Shown: piece after piece, positions 8,982 to 19,011 of the stretch
Numbering within the stretch: position 1 is the first letter of the stretch
How the letters are laid out: each line of letters begins with the position of its first letter
Assembly: GCF_937912035.1 (NCBI RefSeq)
Contig: NZ_CALDPF010000023.1
Span: 84,148 to 148,147 of the forward strand
Length of the DNA stretch: 64,000 bases
DNA from: an uncultured Bacteroides sp.
GTDB lineage: Bacteria; Bacteroidota; Bacteroidia; Bacteroidales; Bacteroidaceae
Direction: 5' to 3'
Notes under the pieces: model-generated
Seen by the model: only the letters and a program-made list of their open reading frames with translations
Database searches by the model: none
What the model was told of the DNA's origin: nothing
Translations under genes and position numbers: made by a program

Positions 8982-10403
8982 TCAATTATTCCAATTATCC
9001 GTTCTAAAAGAACTTGCAGCTACCCCCATGGCATTTTTCATATTGGCTTCAATATAGTTTCTGAATGCATATCTTACAGCCTTAGGAGACTTTACACTAT
9101 CCGAACGGACTTCTACAGTTCCTTTCCTAAATACAGCTTCCGCCGGATAGAATTTTTTATCATCACCCGCAATCTCAAACCCTTTAATATGCGCTGGATA
9201 AACGCTCTTAAAATCACTATTAAATTTAATGACAGCTTTATCGGAATCATACTGTATTTTGTCAATTTTTATATCACTTACACAAAGCCCTTTAACGTTG
9301 TACGTACCATTTAATGCACACACTGCAAGGCGTTGACCAACAACAGGCTTCTTTGCCGGATGAATACAAAACTCTTCTCCTATATCAGTAGTTGTAGCCA
9401 TACCGGAATTGTGTATTATACTTAATGAACGTTTTTGAGCCTCAACAATCAAAGGACGCTGTGTTCCATTTGAATCGTTAAAATATCTGTAAGGAGCTAT
9501 TTGAACAAAATAGAAAGGCATCAGCCCATATTTATCATTCCATATATTTCTCCATTCATCAACCATAGTCTTCATCATTATATCGTATGTCAGATGTTCC
9601 TGAAGATTATGTTCTCCCTGATACCAGATAAAGCCTCTTGCTGTATAATTCCTTAAAGGATTTATCATTGCATTATATAATCTTCCAGGCAAATTCTGTT
9701 CCCTTGAATCTCGCTTTACACAAGCATCTACAACATCCGAAGGAAGGCTCTTTACAGAATTCTCCGACATCCAACTTAGAATAGATGTACCTCCCCAGGC
9801 TGAAACAATGATACCAATCGGAACCTTCAAATATTTATACAGATTTTTGGCAAAAAAGTAAGCTGTAGCGCTTGAATGCATAACGGCCTGGGCAGAATGT
9901 GCCTCCCAAATACCACTACATTGGTAATTAGGTGTAGAAGAAAGCTCACGTTTCACACTGAACAAATGTATTGGATATTCCTTAGCTTCGATAGCTGCCT
10001 CCATTGCACCTTCTGTTGGTTGTCCTGGATAACCTGAAACTGGCATATCCATATTACTCTGCCCTGAACATATCCACACTTCACCGGACATTACATTGTT
10101 CAACAATAATTTATCACCATCGTTAAACTCAATATTATATGGACCACCGGCAGAAGGAGAATCAACCATTACCTTGAAATCCCCATTCTCTGACACATCA
10201 ACTTTATAAATCTTATCATTCCATGATGTTTTGACACTAATGTTCTTTGCATCTGACTTACCCCACAAACAAACTTGTGTATCTCTTTGTATTACCATAT
10301 TATCACATAATAAGGAAGGCAAAGAAACTTTGGCCGATAAATCTATAGTCCATAGTACTAAAATAAAGAAAGCCAAGGACTGTATTAAACACTTTTTATC
10401 CAT
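8982..10403 (-). CDS. SASA-domain carbohydrate acetylesterase (sialate O-acetylesterase-like)
   Basis: 473 residues from the ATG at 10403. The frame is open 90 bp further upstream, but that part overlaps the GH78 gene, and the ATG at 10403 begins a signal peptide (MDKKCLIQSLAFFILVLWTI, then DLSA). The SGNH-type blocks of the family are present: ICSGQSNMDMPV with Ser116 as nucleophile, SAWGGTSILSWM, IWYQGEHNLQ, and the late DIGEEFCIHPAKKPVVGQRLA carrying the Asp/His pair. Despite the name sialate O-acetylesterase, PUL members of this family usually remove acetyl groups from plant polysaccharides (families such as CE20). With the CE12 enzyme this gives the locus two deacetylases of different folds, which suggests acetyl groups on more than one sugar. 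It lies 37 bp downstream of the GH78 gene. Confidence 0.83.
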   Translation of the reverse strand: MDKKCLIQSLAFFILVLWTIDLSAKVSLPSLLCDNMVIQRDTQVCLWGKSDAKNISVKTSWNDKIYKVDVSENGDFKVMVDSPSAGGPYNIEFNDGDKLLLNNVMSGEVWICSGQSNMDMPVSGYPGQPTEGAMEAAIEAKEYPIHLFSVKRELSSTPNYQCSGIWEAHSAQAVMHSSATAYFFAKNLYKYLKVPIGIIVSAWGGTSILSWMSENSVKSLPSDVVDACVKRDSREQNLPGRLYNAMINPLRNYTARGFIWYQGEHNLQEHLTYDIMMKTMVDEWRNIWNDKYGLMPFYFVQIAPYRYFNDSNGTQRPLIVEAQKRSLSIIHNSGMATTTDIGEEFCIHPAKKPVVGQRLAVCALNGTYNVKGLCVSDIKIDKIQYDSDKAVIKFNSDFKSVYPAHIKGFEIAGDDKKFYPAEAVFRKGTVEVRSDSVKSPKAVRYAFRNYIEANMKNAMGVAASSFRTDNWNN

Positions 10404-10440
10404 ATAACTATTAATAAAAGAAAGATTAATTATATATACT

Positions 10441-13035
10441 TTACCGCTCAATCCTATATGATCCAGCACCATACATTTTAGCCTCATTTTCACCTGGAAG
10501 AGTTACAGAAGCCGTACAACCCTCTGGAACTGTGAATTCCCAAATCCATTTATCACCTTCATATTTCCATGAACTCTTAATTTGTCCGGAAGCTGAATCA
10601 TAAACAGCATCGACAAAACCTAACCTTTTGTCAGGAACAGGTCTCATTATAATATTCTTGAAACCAGGATTGGCTGTATCAGCCGCTATTCCGGCAACAC
10701 TCTTCCAAATCCATTCGCATACAACACCGTATGCATAATGATTAAAACTATTCATTCCTCTAGGTCCCATTCCATACTCTATCGTATAACTGTTCCATCT
10801 TTCCCATATCGTAGTGGCTCCATTATCAATGGAATATAACCAGCTTGGATTTTTCCTCTGAAAGAGCAGATTCAATGCTATATCCGCCATTCCGTTTTCC
10901 GTCAATACAGGCATAAGAATAGAAGTTCCCAGGAAACCAGTCTGAAGACAATTATCATGTTCAGCAAAATTCCTCCTCAAACGCTCTATCATTAAATCTT
11001 TAGCTTTTCCTTCCACAATTCCATTTTTAAGTGCAAAAAGTGCCGGTGTCTGCATTGTATTAAGAATAGCAGTCTTAAACTCGCCATCTGAACTCAAGAA
11101 ATTATCTTTAATGTATTTCTTCGATTCTTCAATCATCATCTCATAACGTGAAGCATCACGCCCAGTAGCCATAGCCATATCACGCATCATTCCTGCATCA
11201 ATCATCCAGTATGAAGCGCCCAAATAATTCCAATAATCTACAGCCTCTGGAAGTGGGGTACGCTTACCTTTTGCATCTTTACCAAAAGCTCCTCCTCCCC
11301 AACTTTCCAACGGTTCATAGCTAAGCCAATCTGCCCACTGATAATTTCTATTTTCTTCCTTCAATAAATTATGATCATATTTTGTTTCATAGACATGATT
11401 GATAAATCTCTCCATAGAATTCCAACACTGATTAATTATGTTTGTATCGCCGTACTGTTTCCAGACTGTCCATGGAACGATAATACCTGCATCAGCCCAT
11501 CCAAATCTCATCATTTCAACTCCATATTGGCCAAATGGTGCAACCCCAGGGAAACCACCTTTTTCACTTTGGCAATCCATCAAGTCACGCATCCATTTAT
11601 GAAAGAAAGAGGAAGTGTTGGCAAAAAAAGAACCTGTTTCTGCAAAGACCTGAGTATCGGCAGTCCATCCCAATCGTTCATTACGTTGAGGACAATCAGT
11701 AGGTACAGAAAGATAGTTTGAACGCATACTCCATACTGTATTAGAAATCAACTTGTTAATCATTTCATTTCCGGTAATGATTTTTCCGGTCTCCATTTCT
11801 TTCTTTATAGAAGTAACAGGAACAGATTTTATACTATTAATACATACTTTATCAGAAGCTGTAATCGAGACAAAACGATAACCGAAAAATGTATTACGTG
11901 GACAGAATTCCACAAACGAATTTGATGCTGCAAATATATATTTAAGTTTCATGCCATTGTCAGGTATTCGCAAATTCAAACGGTGAACACTTCCCTCCGG
12001 TCCATCCATACCTCGACTTTTTGCTCCATTGCCATCATTTAGAAGTTCTGAAGGAAAACACTCCAAAACCGTACCTTCCTCAGCCTTAAAAACAAATGAA
12101 GGAACAGCAGCACAATTCTGACCAAAATCTATTACAAGGTTTTCTCCCTTGTCCACAATCAGCTGTTCACCTGGTTTAAATTCCTTAATAACAACAATCT
12201 TTCCATAGTCTTCTTCACTCTCTCCAGTTATACCTTTCCATATATATGCTTTTACTGGATTGAGTGCAATATCTGGTCGGAAATATACTTCAGCACCTTC
12301 TGAAGGCAATATTTCACCATTAAACTCTGTATTAATTTCCGGTACAGACAACTTTTCCGGAGTCTTGTATCCTGGAAGTATCCTGGCATCATATTCTTCC
12401 CCATCAAATATTGAAGCATGAGTTACCGGACCAGCAATACCAGCTCTCCAATTCTTTGTATCAGTTCCAAACAGTTCCTTACTTCCATCAGAGTATGTCA
12501 ATTCAAGAACAGAACGAAAAGCACATTTCTTACCTTTCATACCTTCGCTACCATTAGGAGTTATTATTTTGTCTGCCCACCATCCCGGAGTAACCTGTGC
12601 CGACAGAATATTTTCCGCTCCATCATCTTTATTAAAAGCATCAGTTATATCATAAGTGAATGAGAGTTTTGTCTTTTCATAATGAGTGAATCCGGGTTTA
12701 AATATTTCATCACCAATCAAACTTCCATTTAAATAAATATCATGAATACCTAAACTTGTAGTCATCCAAATGGCAGAAGAAACCTTTTTATTATTTTTTA
12801 TCTGTGAATAAAACCAATTTGCTCCGTCTGCCGAACGCATTCCATCAACAATTTTTCCAGTCACTACCGGTGTATTTGCCACAGAAATCCACGATGAAAC
12901 ATCCCATACAGAACTTTCAAGATATTCTGCACGCTTAATACTATAATTTTTACTTTCATTACAAGAAAATGAGAACAAAACCATTCCAGCGAATATCATT
13001 TTTGGAATAATCATATTTATTTGTCTGACTTTCAT
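10441..13035 (-). CDS. GH78 alpha-L-rhamnosidase, lipoprotein
   Basis: 864 residues, full length. A lipoprotein signal ends in LFSFSC at about residue 25. Residues about 60-230 are the Bac_rhamnosid_N domain (IWMTTSLGIHDIYLNGSLIG, FKPGFTHYEKTKLSFTYDIT, PGWWADK). A concanavalin-like rhamnosidase domain follows at about 270-400. The (alpha/alpha)6 barrel carries the family signature VPTDCPQRNERLGWTADTQ near residues 446-464, containing the conserved catalytic region acid. The C-terminal sandwich (GFKNIIMRPVPDKRLGFV) completes the family layout. It cleaves terminal alpha-L-rhamnosyl groups. Unlike the partial GH78 at 1-1912, it lacks the extra jelly-roll insert before the N domain, so the two are not recent duplicates and may attack different rhamnose linkages. 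Confidence 0.92.
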   Translation of the reverse strand: MKVRQINMIIPKMIFAGMVLFSFSCNESKNYSIKRAEYLESSVWDVSSWISVANTPVVTGKIVDGMRSADGANWFYSQIKNNKKVSSAIWMTTSLGIHDIYLNGSLIGDEIFKPGFTHYEKTKLSFTYDITDAFNKDDGAENILSAQVTPGWWADKIITPNGSEGMKGKKCAFRSVLELTYSDGSKELFGTDTKNWRAGIAGPVTHASIFDGEEYDARILPGYKTPEKLSVPEINTEFNGEILPSEGAEVYFRPDIALNPVKAYIWKGITGESEEDYGKIVVIKEFKPGEQLIVDKGENLVIDFGQNCAAVPSFVFKAEEGTVLECFPSELLNDGNGAKSRGMDGPEGSVHRLNLRIPDNGMKLKYIFAASNSFVEFCPRNTFFGYRFVSITASDKVCINSIKSVPVTSIKKEMETGKIITGNEMINKLISNTVWSMRSNYLSVPTDCPQRNERLGWTADTQVFAETGSFFANTSSFFHKWMRDLMDCQSEKGGFPGVAPFGQYGVEMMRFGWADAGIIVPWTVWKQYGDTNIINQCWNSMERFINHVYETKYDHNLLKEENRNYQWADWLSYEPLESWGGGAFGKDAKGKRTPLPEAVDYWNYLGASYWMIDAGMMRDMAMATGRDASRYEMMIEESKKYIKDNFLSSDGEFKTAILNTMQTPALFALKNGIVEGKAKDLMIERLRRNFAEHDNCLQTGFLGTSILMPVLTENGMADIALNLLFQRKNPSWLYSIDNGATTIWERWNSYTIEYGMGPRGMNSFNHYAYGVVCEWIWKSVAGIAADTANPGFKNIIMRPVPDKRLGFVDAVYDSASGQIKSSWKYEGDKWIWEFTVPEGCTASVTLPGENEAKMYGAGSYRIER

Positions 13036-13127
13036 ATCAAATATTTTAAACTTAATTTCAATTTCTGTAAATTATACACTTAACTAAGAATTCAAATAAA
13101 ACGACAATAAATATCTACACAATAATT

Positions 13128-14507
13128 TTATTGTATATCTACTAATTTCACTTTCAGTACATATATTGAATCATTTCGCTTACCACCTACAGATATTCTC
13201 AACTTACTATCTATGAAGTCCCATTCTACATTCATACTTGAGTCCATACTTTCAATAGATTTTATTTTATCATCAGAAGTAAAAGAATGTAAAATAAAAT
13301 CTTTATCTTCTATATGTCTAGCTATGATATAAACAACATTATTTTTATACGTATATCTGAAATCAGATACAATTTCTTGAGGTGTCCCATCATACTCAGC
13401 ATCATGAAAATTCTCATTAATACGTTCTTTATTCACTTGCTGCATAAGATTCTCTCCATAAACCCTCCAAGGTCGAGTACCATATATAGCCTCACCATAT
13501 TTTCCCAACCATTTATGAAACTCCAACAGACCTGGTTCTGTTTGTACAGGAAAACATCCTTTACCATCTGGACCTATATTCAATAATAAATTCCCTCCTT
13601 TACTTACTATATCCACAAAATGCCTAATTAGCACGTCCGTTTTTTTATAAATCGTATCATATTTATTGAAAGACCAATTCTTCCCCATGGTCAAACACGC
13701 TTCCCAAGGTTCATTTCTTATATCATTATTAAGTTTCTGTTCAACTATTTCATAATCTCCACAATTATTACCAATACGTTGATTAACCATACAGTTCGGT
13801 TGTATTTCAAATATCAACTTTCTCAACTCAAGACTCTGTTTTTTCGTCACTAATTCAGGAGTATCGAACCATATAAAATCAATTTTACCATAATTCGTAA
13901 GCAACTCTGTTATTTGAGGTTTTACCTTTTCTTCAATATATATTTCAAGACGCTTATTATCCTCATCCGGATAATCCCATGTATTACTTCTTCCTCCCTT
14001 TACCGGCCAGTTTGTAGGAACATTCGGATTTTCCCAATCTCTTCCCAAAGAATAATAAAAGCCAAACTTGAGACCTTCTTCCCTACAGGCTTTTATAATT
14101 TCAGTCATAGGATCCCTTGCAAAAGGTGTTGTCTTCACTATATTGTAATCACTCGCCTTAGAGTCATACATAGCAAATCCATCATGATGTTTTGCAGTAA
14201 CTATCATATATTTCATACCCGCATACTTAGCCTTCTTAACCCAATCTGAAGCATTAAAATTTACAGGATTAAATACATTAGCTATTTTGGCATATTCTTT
14301 TAATGGTATACGTTCATAAAGCATAAAGTGCTCTGCACCTTTAGAAGGGCGACCTTTCCAATCACCTGCTGTGTGAGAATAAAGCCCCCAATGTATGAAC
14401 ATTCCTAATTTTGCATCCTTGAACCAATTGACTATACTATCATTTACCTGTGCCGATAAATTCAAAAATGTCAATAAATAAATTATTAACAAAATCAGTT
14501 GTCTCAT
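13128..14507 (-). CDS. GH29 alpha-L-fucosidase
   Basis: 459 residues with a signal peptide ending LNLSAQ. Typical GH29 motifs are seen: KLGMFIHWGLYSH near the N-terminus, the barrel strand MIVTAKHHDGFAMYDSKASD (double His for fucose binding), GFYYSLGRDW, and KIDFIWFDTPE with Asp215 as the nucleophile, followed by NLLLNIGPDGKG. The family retains configuration and removes alpha-L-fucose, or in a few members galactose of alpha-L-type epimers. A beta-sandwich end of about 100 residues follows the barrel. The signal peptide has no lipobox Cys, so it is probably periplasmic. The locus therefore expects fucose on its substrate. The gene is 35 bp after the beta-propeller gene's stop and 92 bp before the GH78 gene. 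Confidence 0.92.
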   Translation of the reverse strand: MRQLILLIIYLLTFLNLSAQVNDSIVNWFKDAKLGMFIHWGLYSHTAGDWKGRPSKGAEHFMLYERIPLKEYAKIANVFNPVNFNASDWVKKAKYAGMKYMIVTAKHHDGFAMYDSKASDYNIVKTTPFARDPMTEIIKACREEGLKFGFYYSLGRDWENPNVPTNWPVKGGRSNTWDYPDEDNKRLEIYIEEKVKPQITELLTNYGKIDFIWFDTPELVTKKQSLELRKLIFEIQPNCMVNQRIGNNCGDYEIVEQKLNNDIRNEPWEACLTMGKNWSFNKYDTIYKKTDVLIRHFVDIVSKGGNLLLNIGPDGKGCFPVQTEPGLLEFHKWLGKYGEAIYGTRPWRVYGENLMQQVNKERINENFHDAEYDGTPQEIVSDFRYTYKNNVVYIIARHIEDKDFILHSFTSDDKIKSIESMDSSMNVEWDFIDSKLRISVGGKRNDSIYVLKVKLVDIQ

Positions 14508-14542
14508 ATCAAAATTTATTAATTATTTTATTCAAAGAATAA

Positions 14543-17014
14543 TTATTTATATTCAAGCCAAGCTGTCGCGTTGGTATCGGCATTTACGCTGAAACGAATC
14601 CATCTTGCCTGGAAGCTATTGTCAAAAGTGACATTCTTTGCCACTCCCGGCTCAAGCGAGTACGAAGCATACTCAATCCAGTCACCATTACCAGTAGGAT
14701 CTACCTCAACTTTCATCTCAACAGTTTTATCTGAATCCTGTTTTATTGTAAGATATTTTCTATCATAGAAACCTATCAGATATGGATCAGATGTTTCACC
14801 AGCTTTTACCTTAGTGTTTTTCCAGGGTCCACCCACTCCTACCGGTTTGCCCATTTCCCACAAATCATCTATAGTTCCTACCCATACTGCAGCCTTTTTG
14901 TCATCTGAAACAACTATGTGGAGATTTCCTTCTGATTTATCTGGGTCTACCCCGGTCATTACCAACATACCACGATATGAAGCATAATCATTAATATGAT
15001 ATGGATGAGTTGACACAGGTCTTATTTTTGCAAACCCATCAGCATTCTCGGCAGGAAGCTCATAGAATGTTCCCATACAAGAAAACAAATCTCTTTCCGT
15101 AGCCACTTCCCTGCAGATACGCAGCAGACCGTTATTTGTTGGTAAACGATAGTCCTCCGAGCCAAGAGGCAAACGCCATCTTCTTCCAAGGTCATCAATA
15201 ATCAGAACTGAGTTTTCTTCTATCGTTACAATAGAATCAGGAATAGCAAATTTAGACATTATAAAATCTGCCGTCTTGACATCATCCTTCTTTACGAGTT
15301 TCAGTTCATCACCCATTTCATAATATCCGGAAGTTATCATCTTACCATCTACAAGCTCATGAGCTACCAATCCAAGAACCCTTCTGTTGTCTCCCAATCC
15401 ATATAATAAACCTCCTATATATTGATTACAGTCTGTTTTATATAGTCCTTTAAACATTTCAGAAGGAACATTTTTCCTATTATCGTCCGAAGTGTAATTA
15501 AAACTTACTGTAATTTTCGTATCTGTTTCAGATTTCACACGAATCCACTCAGCTTTTTCATTTTCGTTAAACAAGATATAAGATGATTTACCTGCAGCCA
15601 ACTCTATGTTTTCAATTTCTTTCCAATTATCATTACCATTCACATCAACTTCAAATATTAAAGAAGCATCTGTACTACCTTCATTTTTAATCCAGGCACA
15701 CCTTTTGGACCAACCACAGAAAAGAAACGGTTCTGAACACTCTCCAGCCTTTACATTTTCATTTGCCCATACAGCTCCATCGGCTGTAGCAGGTCCAAGT
15801 TCATCTGGTTTTGAAACTGATGTAAACCATAAATTTGAATTAGACTGCCCAGGACCTTCTATCCCTCCCTTAGCCTTTCTCTTATTAAGAAATTCTTTCT
15901 GAGCAGAATCATCACATCCAAAGACCAAGTGTCCATTCCAACGTGCGAAGTCGCCTATAACCTTCAGATAGGCAGATCTCGGTCTTATTCCTTTTGCGTT
16001 ATTTACATTAAAATCTCCAGGAAATTTCCAAAACATACCATGCATAGTCATCAGATAATCCGGATTTCCATTTTCACCTATATTCCTTATACGAGGCCAT
16101 TCTGTATTCCATCCATGAGCACCATCATAACTGTGACTTGCTTTAGGCAAACGATAGAATTTCCATCCTTTACGGTAATCTCTTACACCTAACAATATGG
16201 ACTTATAATCCCAACCTGTAGCCCATATAGGATCCGTAGCAGGATTTTCATTCCCATATATACCTCCAGGCCCTGTAACTTCCGTAAACTGATTTCGCCT
16301 TACCACAGACCAGTCTTTTCCGTTCCATTCAGCCAACACACCTGACACAGCATCAAATTTATATCTCGCTTCACGTGAATTTTCACCATTATTACTGAAT
16401 ACTGCTACACCTTGTCCGGAATAAAATCCTTTCCCGTGTGCACCTGGCAAAAGTTCATTAACATAGAAAGGAACACCTTTCTCTTTAGGTATCATATTAC
16501 CATCCAAATAAAGAGTATCTACCTCCAATGAATTTACATCTACACTATAGAAACCTTCCTCCATAGTAGCATACAATATCTTTTTGGAAGAATCAGATAA
16601 ATGTCTCGCATTACCCGTAAGCCTTCCAGGCATATCCTTCCATGAAACAACTCTTACATTTGCCAATGAGTCTATGACATAAGGACCGATGAAGAGCTGG
16701 CCACTTTCCTTGTGTATCATACGATTAGCAGGTGTTCCACCTATACTTTCATCACGAATAATCTGTTTATAACCAGGAGTTATTTCATAGAGTTTGTCCG
16801 ACGACCCTTTATGTGAATGCGGAGCATAAGTTACCACCCACAAACGATTAGCCCATGGCACTACTGCCCCTGTACCACATTCTCCTTCATTATTATAGTA
16901 TGCAAGTTTTGGATATATTCCTGAAATAGAATCCATTTTTCTCTCTATATCCTGCACTGATGAGCAGGATATAAGAGAAATAATTAAACTGATATATGAA
17001 ATTCTTAATTCCAT
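14543..17014 (-). CDS. Beta-propeller lipoprotein with a duplicated C-terminal module, function unknown
   Basis: 823 residues from the ATG at 17014, chosen because it starts a lipoprotein signal (MELRISYISLIISLISCSS); the open frame extends 60 bp upstream but overlaps the neighbouring gene. Residues about 25-400 look like propeller blades (NRLWVVTYAPHSHKGSSDKL, KILYATMEEGFYSVDV, WNGHLVFGCDDS). A module of about 98 residues occurs twice, at about 410-507 and 725-823: both copies begin with VKAGE(C/T)S(E/D)P, carry GN(D)xW in the middle and end in (A/E)(E/R)WIR followed by a strand. The region between the copies (510-720) resumes propeller-like strands. Propeller families GH145/PL42 act on rhamnose-alpha-1,4-glucuronate, which would suit this locus, but I see no decisive motif. 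Treat as an unclassified candidate enzyme or glycan binder. Confidence 0.5.
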   Translation of the reverse strand: MELRISYISLIISLISCSSVQDIERKMDSISGIYPKLAYYNNEGECGTGAVVPWANRLWVVTYAPHSHKGSSDKLYEITPGYKQIIRDESIGGTPANRMIHKESGQLFIGPYVIDSLANVRVVSWKDMPGRLTGNARHLSDSSKKILYATMEEGFYSVDVNSLEVDTLYLDGNMIPKEKGVPFYVNELLPGAHGKGFYSGQGVAVFSNNGENSREARYKFDAVSGVLAEWNGKDWSVVRRNQFTEVTGPGGIYGNENPATDPIWATGWDYKSILLGVRDYRKGWKFYRLPKASHSYDGAHGWNTEWPRIRNIGENGNPDYLMTMHGMFWKFPGDFNVNNAKGIRPRSAYLKVIGDFARWNGHLVFGCDDSAQKEFLNKRKAKGGIEGPGQSNSNLWFTSVSKPDELGPATADGAVWANENVKAGECSEPFLFCGWSKRCAWIKNEGSTDASLIFEVDVNGNDNWKEIENIELAAGKSSYILFNENEKAEWIRVKSETDTKITVSFNYTSDDNRKNVPSEMFKGLYKTDCNQYIGGLLYGLGDNRRVLGLVAHELVDGKMITSGYYEMGDELKLVKKDDVKTADFIMSKFAIPDSIVTIEENSVLIIDDLGRRWRLPLGSEDYRLPTNNGLLRICREVATERDLFSCMGTFYELPAENADGFAKIRPVSTHPYHINDYASYRGMLVMTGVDPDKSEGNLHIVVSDDKKAAVWVGTIDDLWEMGKPVGVGGPWKNTKVKAGETSDPYLIGFYDRKYLTIKQDSDKTVEMKVEVDPTGNGDWIEYASYSLEPGVAKNVTFDNSFQARWIRFSVNADTNATAWLEYK

Positions 17015-17024
17015 AGAATTAATT

Positions 17025-18911
17025 TTAAATTTTTCTGTTAAAATCAAGAATAATGGATTTACCGTCCTTTTCAATTCTTACAATACCGCTATCAAATACC
17101 GATTTCACAAACGGGCTATTCATTCCCCAAGTAGGAGTAATGTCAACATTACATCCGTTAACGGTTGGCAAACCTTTATAGTCAACAGGCAATGAAAGTT
17201 CATCATTTGTAAGTGAACGATACACCACCCTGTTATCTTTTATTTCACATTTTGTAGAAATAACCGCATTCTGGAATTCATCATAACTACCATATCCTAA
17301 TTTAGGAGACACCTCTACTACAAAAGGCGCAAACCAATTGTCAGCTACGACCCAATAACCGTTTTTCTCTTCATTAATTTTATAGCCACTACCGACACAT
17401 TTCATTGCTGTATATGTACCTTTCGTTTCCAGGAATATCCATCCGTTTCGCTCCACTCTGTTTGTAAGACCAGCCTTACTAATCCACATTCTCATTTCAT
17501 GTGCACCACGGCTACATACCACTGTATCAAGTTTGTGGAATATCATAGCACCCTTTTCCTGAACACACCAGAACTGGTTATACGCACGGTTATCACGTCC
17601 AGTCTTGCAATGTGCATAAATACGTGCATCCGCATCATCAGCATACACAATACCTGCCCATCTGTTCTGACTGCTAATTAAGACCCAATCTTCGTATGGC
17701 AGTGCCTCGCACATAAAACTTCCTGCCATAAATTCCGGTGTACAGTATGTATATCTCAATAAACCGTCATTTTCAGTCACATGATAGTTTGGAGGAGTAA
17801 AAAAGCCTTTTTCAGCACGTCCCAATCTACGTTGTTGTATAACATAATTACCCCTTTCTTCAATATTCATAGCAATATCCATTACCAACAATGGCATACG
17901 GTAGTCACTTGTAATCAGGGTGTATAGATTATTGTATGGAGCATTGATTTCGTTTGTACCCAAGTAATACCATGCCATCTTTCTAAATGGAGTTTTACCT
18001 TTATGAGCCTCGTATGGATATACCCTACTTTTTGCTCCTGCGCGTACACTAAAAACCTGCTCCTGAGCCCAAGCAGCCCAATATAAATCTAGAAGATCTT
18101 TAGTAAGGGCTTTCATTTCATTGTCGCCGAAATCATAAAAATTATAAACACCTTTTAAAGTCTCAAGACCATAACTGTCGTTCGCCATTTCAACAAAAAG
18201 CCCTTTTCTTCCTCTTTCTCTAATCCACTCTTTAATATATTTGTTCCATGCCTCAAAATGCTGCTCCACAGTATATCCATCATCATATTTCTTTCCTGCA
18301 TATTCAGGATGAGCCATAAGAAATTTGGCAAAATGCCATGCGGCATAAAAACGTTGTACATGATGATTCTCCGATTCATCAACATACCAAGTATTCGTGT
18401 TTTTATAATCAGCTTTTGCAACTTTTGATTGTTGCTTTGAATATTGCCACATCATAAGCAATATTCTTTCCTCAACATTCTTCTTTATCAATCCTTTTTT
18501 CTTGGTTCCATTACTTCCATAGAATTCCAAAATTTTGCACAATTCGTCTGCAGCCCAATAGAAACTGTCTTTATCACTATAAGCGCGAGGATAACCTATA
18601 TAATAATTTGCATTTTCAAGAAGCGCAGCATTAGCACCCTTTATATCCTCACCTAGCCAAAAACACTTAAAAGCATAATCTATCAATGAATAACTATAAT
18701 GACGCGAAAAGTCTGATCCATCAGAAAATATAGGAGGAATAACCTTTTCACGCACAAGTTTTTTCCCTTTTAACAGCGAAAAGGCTTCTTCACGTCTTGT
18801 TTCATAACCATCCCTTATCTGTTCCAACTGTTTCCACGAATAGTTTTCAGCCATCAATGATGACGAAAGCATCAAACTAAGACTTAAAAATATTGATTTT
18901 GCTAGTTTCAT
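17025..18911 (-). CDS. Alpha/alpha-toroid plus beta-sandwich protein, candidate polysaccharide lyase (PL27-like)
   Basis: 628 residues with a Sec signal peptide (MKLAKSIFLSLSLMLSSSLMA). The first 370 residues are helical and aromatic-rich (SDKDSFYWAADELCKILEFY, DESENHHVQRFYAAWHFAKF, GLFVEMANDSYGLETLKGVY), which suggests an (alpha/alpha)5-6 toroid. The rest is beta-rich (EDWVLISSQNRWAGIVYADD, NQFWCVQEKGAMIFHK), the lyase-type two-domain plan. The Asn-His-His of SENHH and nearby Tyr/Arg residues are the best active-site candidates. It is a paralogue of the next gene, sharing these motifs along its whole length. Family PL27 (rhamnose-alpha-1,4-glucuronate lyase) has an (alpha/alpha)6 barrel and leaves an unsaturated uronate for GH105; a GH105 gene lies two genes upstream. 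The PL27 assignment is inference. Confidence 0.5.
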   Translation of the reverse strand: MKLAKSIFLSLSLMLSSSLMAENYSWKQLEQIRDGYETRREEAFSLLKGKKLVREKVIPPIFSDGSDFSRHYSYSLIDYAFKCFWLGEDIKGANAALLENANYYIGYPRAYSDKDSFYWAADELCKILEFYGSNGTKKKGLIKKNVEERILLMMWQYSKQQSKVAKADYKNTNTWYVDESENHHVQRFYAAWHFAKFLMAHPEYAGKKYDDGYTVEQHFEAWNKYIKEWIRERGRKGLFVEMANDSYGLETLKGVYNFYDFGDNEMKALTKDLLDLYWAAWAQEQVFSVRAGAKSRVYPYEAHKGKTPFRKMAWYYLGTNEINAPYNNLYTLITSDYRMPLLVMDIAMNIEERGNYVIQQRRLGRAEKGFFTPPNYHVTENDGLLRYTYCTPEFMAGSFMCEALPYEDWVLISSQNRWAGIVYADDADARIYAHCKTGRDNRAYNQFWCVQEKGAMIFHKLDTVVCSRGAHEMRMWISKAGLTNRVERNGWIFLETKGTYTAMKCVGSGYKINEEKNGYWVVADNWFAPFVVEVSPKLGYGSYDEFQNAVISTKCEIKDNRVVYRSLTNDELSLPVDYKGLPTVNGCNVDITPTWGMNSPFVKSVFDSGIVRIEKDGKSIILDFNRKI

Positions 18912-18947
18912 TTCAAAAAAATTAAATTAGAAAACATAAATTCCATC

Positions 18948-18981
18948 TTACCTATAATGATAAAAATATAATTATAGGCAA
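18948..18981 (-). terminator. AT-rich inverted repeat between the two lyase-like paralogues
   Basis: CCTATAAT (18951-18958) and ATTATAGG (18971-18978) are perfect inverted arms around a 12-nt loop, with a further TT/AA pair outside one mismatch. It lies in the 100-bp gap between the two paralogous genes. There is no strong U-run, so it may damp rather than stop transcription. Confidence 0.35.
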
Positions 18982-19011
18982 GAATCAACTTTCAAAAACC
19001 AAATGAATAAA

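Noticed and set aside
10404..10493. 30-residue upstream extension of the SASA esterase
   Set aside because: It overlaps the GH78 gene and would place the signal peptide inside the protein; the ATG at 10403 gives a proper signal peptide.
17015..17074. 20-residue upstream extension of the beta-propeller lipoprotein
   Set aside because: It overlaps the neighbouring gene and would bury the lipoprotein signal that begins at 17014.
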